DNA of 6,735 nucleotides from Bacillota bacterium. Its GTDB lineage: Bacteria > Bacillota > Clostridia > Lachnospirales > Lachnospiraceae. The position numbers and the translations under genes are program-made. How positions within the stretch are numbered: position 1 is the first letter of the stretch; each line of letters opens with the position of its first letter. This document shows positions 1 to 5,766 of the stretch, in pieces. Location of the stretch: the NCBI GenBank assembly GCA_023414985.1, contig JAEZLY010000271.1, positions 1 to 6,735 on the forward strand, read 5' to 3'. A model generated the notes under the pieces. It worked only from the letters and a program-made list of their open reading frames with translations, was not told the DNA's origin and did not search any database.

Positions 1-263
1 CGTTCAAACAGGTACGGTGAAAACATCATGAGTATGCTTCCAAGCTGGGGAATTGCACTGATGATTGCACAGTATTGATCGGCTGCTCCCAGATAGACCA
101 GATATCCGATGAAAAAGGAACCGGCAGTCAATGTGTTTATGATACCTGCGGTCGGTCCGGACAAGATCAGCATCAGCCTGCTATGGCGCATTTCCTGTTC
201 TGATATATCTTGATTATTAAAGTAATAACGATCAATTTTATCGTGTATTTTACTAATCTTCAT
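1..263 (-). CDS. MFS-type transporter, N-terminal part (runs off the left edge)
   Basis: An open frame begins at ATG (complement of 261-263) and stays open to the window edge, giving 87 codons of an incomplete protein. Residues 1-28 are a polar, presumably cytoplasmic tail (MKISKIHDKIDRYYF...). Two hydrophobic stretches follow, about residues 30-58 (LILSGPTAGIINTLTAG, then FFIGYLVYLGA) and 64-85 (AIISAIPQLGSILMMFSPYL), ending in an FER turn. This layout resembles the start of major facilitator proteins found in sugar loci of Lachnospiraceae; that family assignment comes from memory of the motif, not a search. The start lies 3 bp after the TAA of the gene before it, and no Shine-Dalgarno sequence is visible upstream, so translation probably depends on reinitiation after that gene. 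As the last visible operon member it is the likely transport component. The substrate is unknown and most of the protein lies outside the window. Confidence 0.75.
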   Translation of the reverse strand, partial: MKISKIHDKIDRYYFNNQDISEQEMRHSRLMLILSGPTAGIINTLTAGSFFIGYLVYLGAADQYCAIISAIPQLGSILMMFSPYLFE

Positions 264-266
264 ACA

Positions 267-1349
267 TTAATTCGGTAGCTGGGGATCTTCCAGAGGATAA
301 TATCCATCCGGATAAAAATCGTCCCAGGTATGGGAAAGATCCTTTCCCCCCTGATTATCAACCTCAATTGTCCCCAGTTTATAAAACCCTCCGCTTTCCT
401 CTGCATGAAGATTCAACTTCATGGGACAACCATCAACAAAGAAAACTCCGACAGACAAAAGATAGCTTCCTTCCTGTAGCTGTGGCAGCGAAAGGATTTC
501 ATTATGAATTATGTCACCTAGGCCCCATGCATTTCGATCAATAGAAAGGGTGAATTCGTGGTTGAACTCCTCCTGTTCCAATCGGAGCTTTAGATCAAAT
601 CCCTGATAGCAGGGTGCGCTGCCATTGTTCGCAAACCAGAAACGTACCGGTAGTGCTCCGTTTTCCGTCAATTTCTTCGGATAGGTCAGTCTTCGTAAAG
701 TAATGTTATAACCGAGATCCATTGACTGATCAGCGAGCCCTGCATGCCAGCGTAAACTCTCCCTGCGAATATGCGGACCGGCAGCTTTTCCCTGAAGCTG
801 TAGCAGCACCGGCATCTGCATCCAGGTGTTCTGCAGTCGATATTGTGCAAATAGTTCACAGCATTCCATCCAGTTGCTTTCACAGCACTCGACAAGCAAG
901 CCAAAAGGCTGCTCTTTTTCCTTCAAATATCGGATCAACGCTGCCTTCTTTAAGTCTGCAAGCAACGGAACATTGTTAAAAGATTCAATATATGCATCCC
1001 AAATTTTCTCACTGTCATACGCGGAGGAGATTACAACTCCGATTAACTTCTGCCCGGTGAGAACGCCTGCCACCCTTCGAACCAGGTGTGCAAAGCATTC
1101 CTCCGGATTTTCATTCAACCAGTGTGGGGGCACTTGGTTTATGACGAGAATTGGATTATGTAATTCGGATAATTTCTTACCAATCAGGGAAAACAGATAT
1201 CTTCCCCGTTCGGGTTCTAATTCCTCCCAGGTAAATTCAACCGAATTGTATTGTCCCCGGCCAAAATTTGATGGGGCCTCAGGAAGCGTTAGGGGTCTTA
1301 TTTTATAGGTCTCATAAGGACTGTAATTCTCCAGTGCATATTTCCCCAT
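267..1349 (-). CDS. Degenerate paralogue of the glycosidase-like TIM-barrel protein (probable pseudoenzyme)
   Basis: This 360-residue protein is clearly related to the 442-residue protein at 2663-3991. Both share ELEPERG near the start (residues 43-49 here), a D-A-Y-I-x-x-F helix (118-124), ESLRWH (197-202; ESLKWH in the paralogue), a G-Y-x-x-x-L-R-x-L segment, and a C-terminal beta-sandwich-like region with WFANNGSAPCYQGF here against LWANVGVAPIYRDY there. The N-terminal NPGIGF segment is absent. The loop matching GAWGEGGG is deleted, and PVLLQLQ (180-186) stands where the paralogue has PVVFEAC, replacing its glutamate with glutamine. Both candidate catalytic carboxylates are therefore missing, suggesting a non-catalytic binding or scaffold role. 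No signal peptide is seen. I start it at ATG 1349, not the TTG two codons upstream, because AAGGAGG (complement of 1358-1364) sits 8 nt before this ATG. That Shine-Dalgarno overlaps the stop codon of the preceding gene. The reading frame is intact, so this is not a decayed gene in the usual sense. Confidence 0.75.
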   Translation of the reverse strand: MGKYALENYSPYETYKIRPLTLPEAPSNFGRGQYNSVEFTWEELEPERGRYLFSLIGKKLSELHNPILVINQVPPHWLNENPEECFAHLVRRVAGVLTGQKLIGVVISSAYDSEKIWDAYIESFNNVPLLADLKKAALIRYLKEKEQPFGLLVECCESNWMECCELFAQYRLQNTWMQMPVLLQLQGKAAGPHIRRESLRWHAGLADQSMDLGYNITLRRLTYPKKLTENGALPVRFWFANNGSAPCYQGFDLKLRLEQEEFNHEFTLSIDRNAWGLGDIIHNEILSLPQLQEGSYLLSVGVFFVDGCPMKLNLHAEESGGFYKLGTIEVDNQGGKDLSHTWDDFYPDGYYPLEDPQLPN

Positions 1350-1362
1350 GAACAACTCCTCC

Positions 1363-2652
1363 TTATTTTAAATGACTGTCGACAATTTGTCGGAAGTGTA
1401 CTATATCTTCCTGGGTAATATAAGGCATTTGATCCGTTATATCTGCTTCTTCTCTGAGTATTATCATGCTGAGGTTATTGAATCTTGCTCCTGTTTTCAT
1501 ATAGGCCGCAGCTGCTTTTTGCAGGGAGGTCTTCAACTCAACCTTCTCCGGGTCTGCCTTCCAATCACCAAAGGCTTCATAACGTAGCATTCCATCACCC
1601 TCATGGATCGGATACAGATAAAACTGGCGCTGAACCTTAATAATATTGCTGGTTTCATTATCTAATACCAGTGACAGCCTAGAGTCGTACAGCCAGCTTT
1701 CACTCCAGAACCCTTTGATCGGTAATTCCGGAAAATACTTATCATAGAATTCCAATGCCAGTACCATGGAATTTCTCAATCGTTCCGGTGTATATCCGGG
1801 TCCCGAAGGTACATGAAGAGCTAACAGTGTATCACCCTGCACCAGTGCCATATCCCAGTCCTTTTTGGATAAGGTTATCGTATTTTTTTCAACAAAGCCC
1901 ATTGGGTTAATCGGATTAGCGGTTATGCTGTCATTTGTCTCCTGCCACAAGGAGGTAAAGGGTCCGACTGCATCGAATACCTCATTAATTCCATTGAACT
2001 GACCATCCCTACGGAATTGCTCTCCCGCATGCTTCAGTGCAATAACCTTCCCTGTTGACTTATTCCGATACATCGTAAAAGAATCTCCAAAGCGGTAAGG
2101 GATGAACAAAAATCGGTCCATCAGAAATATGGAACAGGTATAAAAGTTCATATCCCAGGGAAAATCGCTTACTGTCATATCTCCTTGGACAAGCTTCTCC
2201 AGCTGCGATTTCATTGGCTGGAAGGGAATATCTCTATAATATTGTTCCGGTACCTTGCGTTCCTTCAGAAGCGCGATGGAAGGAACAACACAGGCCAATA
2301 AAAGCAGGAAGGAATACAGCTCTTTATGCTTTGGCATACATACCGGGGTCATGTTCCTGTAATTGTCAACATCACAACGATTCCTTGCCGAACACATATC
2401 CCATACCAGAAATTTTGAGAAATAGAACAGCTTCGGGTCCTCCTCCACTGTCTCCACTGCTGCGGTCAGCAGCTTTTGTTCTGCTGCCGGCAGATGAAAT
2501 CGATCAAATACCTCTTTTAAAAAGTTTCTTTCAATAAAATATTGAAGCTCCTCGGGTTGATACAAGTCATAAAATTGTTCCAGTCCCTCCGGTAGATTAT
2601 CAAAGCCGCAGTAATCCACACAATCTTTAAATTCAAAGGATAAATGCTTCAT
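1363..2652 (-). CDS. Acyltransferase-domain protein (NAT_N / GNAT_C type)
   Basis: A 429-residue soluble protein with no signal peptide or convincing membrane segment. Its C-terminal half reads like the GNAT_C domain described for bacterial N-acyltransferase-like proteins: ALHVPSG at about 278-284, a helix ending in KYFPELP (305-311), SESWLYDSRL (317-326), then SNII and QRQFYLYP (335-348). The N-terminal half (about 1-160) is helical and matches the associated NAT_N type. I name these families from remembered motifs, without a profile search. Proteins of this class are annotated as acyltransferases, but I know of no established substrate, and a canonical acetyl-CoA loop (Q/R-x-x-G-x-G/A) is not evident. 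It sits between the two glycosidase-like genes, 10 bp after the first and 13 bp before the second. Its AGGAGT ribosome binding site (complement of 2659-2664) lies 6 nt before ATG and overlaps the upstream TAG. Transfer of an acyl group to or from the same substrate is plausible but is inference. Confidence 0.75.
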   Translation of the reverse strand: MKHLSFEFKDCVDYCGFDNLPEGLEQFYDLYQPEELQYFIERNFLKEVFDRFHLPAAEQKLLTAAVETVEEDPKLFYFSKFLVWDMCSARNRCDVDNYRNMTPVCMPKHKELYSFLLLLACVVPSIALLKERKVPEQYYRDIPFQPMKSQLEKLVQGDMTVSDFPWDMNFYTCSIFLMDRFLFIPYRFGDSFTMYRNKSTGKVIALKHAGEQFRRDGQFNGINEVFDAVGPFTSLWQETNDSITANPINPMGFVEKNTITLSKKDWDMALVQGDTLLALHVPSGPGYTPERLRNSMVLALEFYDKYFPELPIKGFWSESWLYDSRLSLVLDNETSNIIKVQRQFYLYPIHEGDGMLRYEAFGDWKADPEKVELKTSLQKAAAAYMKTGARFNNLSMIILREEADITDQMPYITQEDIVHFRQIVDSHLK

Positions 2653-2662
2653 TCTTCCACTC

Positions 2663-3991
2663 CTATTCCACTATAATTTTACCTATGTAGTAGTACCCTT
2701 CTTTTTCACCTGCTATGGCAAGCTTGACATTACCAACCTCAGGTATTCCGGTCTCTATTCCAAGCTCCAGAGAATATTCTCCTGCTTCCAGCTCCGACAC
2801 AGCAGTAAATTTCTCATCCCATAGGATGTCCATATCCGGTAGCCATTTTCTGATGTCCGTCCTGCTTCGATGGGTATAGCTGCCATGCTCACCAACCAAT
2901 CGTATTACCAGTGGATAATCCCGGTAAATCGGTGCAACTCCCACATTCGCCCACAGCCCTCTGATGTGAAGGCTTTCTCCCTGCTTTATGTGAGAACTAT
3001 ACTCTAGTTTTCGAAGCTCGAATCGGTAACCCATCCTTTTCAGCCAACGTTCCACACTGTCCTTCCAAGCCTCCGGAACCGTAGTCGCCTTACTGTTATA
3101 AGAAGAAATATGCCATTTCAGAGATTCTTCGATGATATAATCAATATCCCAGCCCTGCAGGAACCAGTCATTCATATGCCAGCAGGCTTCAAATACGACA
3201 GGTGCCTTCTTCCAGGCATCCTGCATCCCAAAGTTACATATATTCTGCGGATAAAAGTCCAGCATATGGGACCATTCCTCTTTATGAAAGCCTCCCATAT
3301 CCCCCAGACAGTCTACCCGAAAACCAACGTTTTCTTTCCGTTCCCTGATAATTCGGATGGACTTGGGATCATGTAACAGTGCCTGTAACGGTGTTATCTT
3401 AAAATTATCTATGTAAGCATCCACAATGCGGCTGATTTTATCCTCATTCAGGAACTCCGTTCCCCCGCCTTCTCCCCATGCACCTACCAAGGCCATATCG
3501 ACCGAACTGATTACCGGATGTCCGTCGAAATGCTGTGCAAACTGCCTGATAAATTCAGACCAATAATCCACATAGCGTGAATTGTTTGGATCAACCCTCC
3601 AGAATGGGAACTCAGGATCCTCAGGACATTCCTTTCGAAACCAGTCCGGAATATCTTCCTCTTCTGATAATGCATAAGGAGAACAACGGACAATCGAGGT
3701 ACAGCCTAAGGATTTTGTATACTCCAGCTTTTCCTCAAGGACGTTCCACCTGTATTCTCCTCGCTCCGGTTCCAGCTCTCTCCAACGCACTCCGCAGTAC
3801 ATAACTTTGCTATCCGGATGATTCCAGGTTCTGCTGTCCTCTGTAAATTTATATTTTTCAACATGATTCCCTCTGCTGTCATATACAGCATCCACCGGCT
3901 CCATCAGCTTTGGTGCTGCTATAAAACCAATTCCCGGATTCGTAAGCAGGGTATCAATAATTTCAGGATAAATAACATTTGAATCCGCCAT
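2663..3991 (-). CDS. Glycosidase-like TIM-barrel protein, DUF4832-like
   Basis: A 442-residue cytoplasmic protein with no signal peptide. Seen in order: NPGIGF (18-23); VRWRELEPERGEYRW (68-82), the strand and helix start typical of beta-galactosidase-like barrels; W131 and a YVDYWSEFIRQFAQHF helix (140-155); DMALVGAWGEGGG (165-177), where E174 occupies the place of an acid/base glutamate at a strand end; DCLGD (227-231); APVVFEACWH (263-272), where E268 could be the nucleophile; then a C-terminal beta-sandwich-like domain from about 340 (LWANVGVAPIYRDY, ELEAGEYSLELGIE). The N-P-x-x-G-F, EPE-x-G-x-Y and G-x-W-G-E pattern is what I recall for DUF4832 proteins, which resemble clan-A glycoside hydrolases. 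The catalytic residues are inferred from position. AAGGAG (complement of 4001-4006) lies 9 nt before the ATG and overlaps the stop of the upstream gene. The LacI-type control and neighbouring transporter favour a role on an imported glycoside. The substrate is unknown. Confidence 0.75.
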   Translation of the reverse strand: MADSNVIYPEIIDTLLTNPGIGFIAAPKLMEPVDAVYDSRGNHVEKYKFTEDSRTWNHPDSKVMYCGVRWRELEPERGEYRWNVLEEKLEYTKSLGCTSIVRCSPYALSEEEDIPDWFRKECPEDPEFPFWRVDPNNSRYVDYWSEFIRQFAQHFDGHPVISSVDMALVGAWGEGGGTEFLNEDKISRIVDAYIDNFKITPLQALLHDPKSIRIIRERKENVGFRVDCLGDMGGFHKEEWSHMLDFYPQNICNFGMQDAWKKAPVVFEACWHMNDWFLQGWDIDYIIEESLKWHISSYNSKATTVPEAWKDSVERWLKRMGYRFELRKLEYSSHIKQGESLHIRGLWANVGVAPIYRDYPLVIRLVGEHGSYTHRSRTDIRKWLPDMDILWDEKFTAVSELEAGEYSLELGIETGIPEVGNVKLAIAGEKEGYYYIGKIIVE

Positions 3992-4004
3992 TCTTTCCTT
4001 CTCC

Positions 4005-4217
4005 TTAACAGATATAACTTATTTGGAACAAAAAGCATCCGCTGTTTTTGTAGTATTCCGCCAGGCTGATTAGCTTTTCGGTATCAAAACTGAAATATTG
4101 CGACAGGCACTGATAACATTTAAAATTTCCGATCTGTTTCCCCAGAAGTTTAAGATTGAGTGCAATTTCATCATTACATAATTCCTTATCACAATGATCG
4201 CAATTTACCTTTTTCAT
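4005..4217 (-). CDS. Small four-cysteine zinc-ribbon protein, first gene of the operon
   Basis: A 70-residue protein with CDHC (6-9) and CYQC (34-37), spaced like the two knuckles of a zinc ribbon, joined by a conserved-looking NDEIALNLKLLGK segment (15-27). A helical tail (48-58) is followed by GCFLF (60-64). A further cysteine (C14) and the C-terminal C70 are unlikely to be ligands of the main site. I place the start at ATG 4217, not 33 bp further upstream, because AAAGGAGG (complement of 4226-4233) stands 8 nt before this ATG. It is the first gene after the operon promoter, and its stop codon is overlapped by the Shine-Dalgarno of the glycosidase-like gene. I recall similar unnamed small proteins in Lachnospiraceae but know no function for them. 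A protein-protein or nucleic-acid contact is possible; zinc binding is inferred from the cysteines alone. Confidence 0.75.
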   Translation of the reverse strand: MKKVNCDHCDKELCNDEIALNLKLLGKQIGNFKCYQCLSQYFSFDTEKLISLAEYYKNSGCFLFQISYIC

Positions 4218-4225
4218 TCCATTTG

Positions 4226-4233
4226 CCTCCTTT
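4226..4233 (-). promoter_or_regulatory. Start-deciding ribosome binding site of the zinc-ribbon gene
   Basis: AAAGGAGG on the minus strand, 8 nt before ATG 4217. It is the only strong Shine-Dalgarno near the possible starts and rules out the longer 81-residue reading. An ATG lying between it and the chosen start opens a frame that stops at its third codon (ATG GAA TGA). Confidence 0.85.
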
Positions 4234-4276
4234 GCAAAACAGCTAATCAATGATCCCAGGAAGAATTTCTGTGTCC

Positions 4277-4307
4277 GTTACGTTGTTGTTACGTTTGTTT
4301 ACTAAAC
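4277..4307. promoter_or_regulatory. Putative operator cluster for the minus-strand operon
   Basis: GTTACGT occurs at 4277-4283 and again at 4288-4294, 11 bp apart or about one helical turn. GTTTACTAAAC follows at 4297-4307, a perfect palindrome around a single central C. The cluster lies just downstream of the predicted start point of the operon (about 4312 on the minus strand), a typical place for a repressor block. The GTTACGT and TTTACTAAAC pair recurs in front of the LacI-type gene, so the regulator encoded there is the natural candidate to bind. Binding itself is inferred. Confidence 0.5.
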
Positions 4308-4318
4308 CTTACATTGTG

Positions 4319-4347
4319 ATTATAGCACCGGACTTTCGCTATGTAAA
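4319..4347 (-). promoter_or_regulatory. Sigma-A-type promoter of the five-gene operon
   Basis: Read on the minus strand, TTTACA (complement of 4342-4347) is a five-of-six match to the -35 consensus, and TATAAT (complement of 4319-4324) is a perfect -10, with a 17-bp spacer. Transcription would start near 4312, giving a leader of about 95 nt before the zinc-ribbon gene. The putative operator cluster lies within the first 35 nt of that leader. Confidence 0.75.
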
Positions 4348-4379
4348 TACCAATTTAAATAAATTTTAAAAAAATCGCT

Positions 4380-4393
4380 TTGTTACGTAGCAA
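4380..4393. promoter_or_regulatory. Putative operator upstream of the regulator promoter
   Basis: TTGTTACGTAGCAA is a near-perfect palindrome (six of seven pairs) with the central CG usual for LacI-family operators, and it contains the third GTTACGT copy (4382-4388). It lies about 16 bp upstream of the -35 element of the LacI-type gene and between the two divergent promoters, where it could serve either. Its role is inferred from symmetry and recurrence. Confidence 0.45.
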
Positions 4394-4408
4394 TGTGTAA
4401 AGAAAGTA

Positions 4409-4438
4409 TTGACAAAATCGGAGTAATTTCATTATAAT
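4409..4438 (+). promoter_or_regulatory. Sigma-A-type promoter of the LacI-family regulator
   Basis: TTGACA (4409-4414) and TATAAT (4433-4438) are both perfect consensus hexamers with an 18-bp spacer. Transcription would start near 4445, giving a 70-nt leader. With a promoter this strong, tight autorepression would be expected, and a putative operator follows at 4462-4483. Confidence 0.8.
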
Positions 4439-4461
4439 CTATCCGTATATAGTAATCGTTT

Positions 4462-4483
4462 GGTTACGTAAACTTTACTAAAC
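4462..4483. promoter_or_regulatory. Putative operator in the leader of the regulator gene
   Basis: GTTACGT (4463-4469) is followed by TTTACTAAAC (4474-4483), repeating with an 11-bp offset the pair seen at 4288-4307 with a 10-bp offset. GGTTACGTAAAC (4462-4473) is also a near-palindrome centred on CG, with five of six pairs. It lies roughly 18-39 nt downstream of the predicted start point, suggesting autoregulation by blocking elongation. Confidence 0.5.
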
Positions 4484-4514
4484 ACAATTAATCTAATAAG
4501 GGGGCATAACCAAC

Positions 4515-5537
4515 TTGAGCACAATAAGAGAAGTAGCTAATTTAGCCAATGTCTCAGTAGCTACCGTATCTCGGGTACTGAATAACGATACCAAGTATAA
4601 AATGACCGATGAAACCCGGGACCGTGTATGGAAAGCGGTTACCGAACTGAACTATACAACAAAGTCCCCTGTAAAACCTCCTTCCATTGGCGGAAAACAG
4701 GACATGAATCATTCTTCCGTTAAAATAGGATGCATTCTGAGTGTAACAAAAAACAAATATAAGGATCCCTATTTCATGTCTATTCTATCCGGTGTGGAAG
4801 AGCAGCTAATGGATAACGGTTACGAGCTTACGTTTATCAAAACCGGTGCCGAACTGGAAGATAATAAGACCTTATACAGCACCTTCAGTAATACAATCTC
4901 AGGTCTGATTCTCATGGAATCTCTGAATGCGGATACCTATCATTTCATTCGTAATCAAGTACCGAATATCGTCGGAATTGATACACAGTGGGAAGATATT
5001 GATAATGTGGGTTATGATCATTACAGAGTGGCAAATGTGGCCGTACAGCATCTGATTGACCGCGGCTATAAAAAGATTGGTTACATAGGCGGAAGCGGAA
5101 TCAGCGGGAATATAAAGTCCAGTCAAAGATACCGTGGTTATTACGCTTCTTTACACGCCGCTGGTCTGCAGGTAAACCCCGACTGGATCATCGACTGTGC
5201 CTGGGATGAAAACATCTGTATGGAGAAAGTCAGCAACCTCTGCAGAGAGAAGAATTGTCCATCCGCTTTCTTTGTAGCCAGTGATCTGATGGCAATGGCT
5301 GCTCTGAGCAGCTTATATAATATGGGTATTTCCGTACCAAATGAAGTAGCGATTATCGGCTTGTCCAATATTGAAATATCCAAATACTCTAATCCGCCAT
5401 TGACAACGATCGAAATTCCCACGAAAGAGATCGGAATGGTTGCAGGCGAGCTTCTGATCTCCAGAATAAATGGTTATCAGCTGCTGCCAAGAAAGGTGAT
5501 TCTCCCGACCAATCTGATTCTTCGTAATTCCACATGA
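4515..5537 (+). CDS. LacI/GalR-family transcriptional regulator, TTG start
   Basis: A 340-residue regulator of normal family length. Residues 1-24 form the helix-turn-helix (STIREVANLANVSVATVSR, then VLNN), with SVATVSRVL (14-22) as the recognition helix. From KIGCILSV (70-77) onward it is a periplasmic-binding-protein-like effector domain, with GYKKIGYIGG (184-193), SQRYRGYY (203-210), ASDLMAMAAL (255-264) and NPPLTTIEIP (293-302), all usual in sugar-responsive members. It most resembles the EbgR/MsmR-like group by memory. The start is TTG, with AAGGGGG (4498-4504) 10 nt upstream; the conserved S-T-I-R-E-V beginning supports it. The linker at 47-69 has three prolines and no L-A-R-S-L-type hinge helix, which is unusual. 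It is divergent from the five-gene operon, shares repeated operator-like sites with it, and is probably its repressor. The inducer is unknown. Confidence 0.92.
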   Translation: MSTIREVANLANVSVATVSRVLNNDTKYKMTDETRDRVWKAVTELNYTTKSPVKPPSIGGKQDMNHSSVKIGCILSVTKNKYKDPYFMSILSGVEEQLMDNGYELTFIKTGAELEDNKTLYSTFSNTISGLILMESLNADTYHFIRNQVPNIVGIDTQWEDIDNVGYDHYRVANVAVQHLIDRGYKKIGYIGGSGISGNIKSSQRYRGYYASLHAAGLQVNPDWIIDCAWDENICMEKVSNLCREKNCPSAFFVASDLMAMAALSSLYNMGISVPNEVAIIGLSNIEISKYSNPPLTTIEIPTKEIGMVAGELLISRINGYQLLPRKVILPTNLILRNST

Positions 5538-5571
5538 TACCCGGGATATCAATACATGAAAATATAGAAAC

Positions 5572-5599
5572 AGGGTGGGATTCAGAGGAATCCCACCCT
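5572..5599. terminator. Perfect 12-bp hairpin after the regulator gene, possible terminator
   Basis: AGGGTGGGATTC (5572-5583) and GAATCCCACCCT (5588-5599) pair perfectly around an AGAG loop, starting 34 nt after the regulator stop codon. The stem is GC-rich and very stable, but no T-run follows on the plus strand, and the minus-strand side has only a broken one. It may pause transcription or protect the mRNA end, with the downstream inverted repeat doing the actual termination. Confidence 0.55.
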
Positions 5600-5619
5600 A
5601 GCCATTGACGCAGATTCAC

Positions 5620-5752
5620 AAAAAGGGCTTTCTCAAAATAGTATTCTCGATACAAATTGAAAAGATAGGATGGATATAAATATCAACCAAATGTATTGGC
5701 ATTCATCCTATCATTTCTAATCGTATCGGACTATTCTAAGAAAGCCCTTTTA
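5620..5752. terminator. Long imperfect inverted repeat, probable bidirectional terminator
   Basis: The arms pair in blocks. AAAAGGGCTTTCT (5621-5633) pairs with AGAAAGCCCTTTT (5739-5751), 13 bp perfect. AATAG (5637-5641) pairs with CTATT (5731-5735), CGATAC (5648-5653) with GTATCG (5723-5728), and GATAGGATG (5664-5672) with CATCCTATC (5704-5712). T-rich stretches follow the outer stem on both strands (TTTTATTTTG on plus, TTTTTGTG on minus). It lies between the convergent regulator and rplL genes, 15 nt after the rplL stop, so it can end both transcripts. The arms are much longer than a terminator needs; a small MITE-like remnant is an alternative origin. Confidence 0.7.
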
Positions 5753-5766
5753 TTTTGTTATGTTAA

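Noticed and set aside
826..1308. A 160-residue plus-strand frame inside the degenerate paralogue
   Set aside because: It overlaps a gene whose protein aligns with its paralogue on the other strand, it has no recognisable motif, and it lacks a promoter or Shine-Dalgarno.
1350..1355. TTG start two codons upstream for the 360-residue protein
   Set aside because: It would lie only 2 nt from the AAGGAGG sequence, too close for initiation; the ATG at 1349 has 8-nt spacing.
4218..4250. Longer 81-residue start for the zinc-ribbon gene
   Set aside because: The strong Shine-Dalgarno at 4226-4233 lies inside this extension and fits only the ATG at 4217.
4277..4307. Short CRISPR-like or iteron array
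   Set aside because: The repeats are 7-11 bp with no uniform spacers, and they sit at promoters; operator sites explain them better.
4380..4393. CcpA cre site
   Set aside because: The central CG palindrome is 12-14 bp but does not fit the WTGNNARCGNWWWCAW pattern in spacing.
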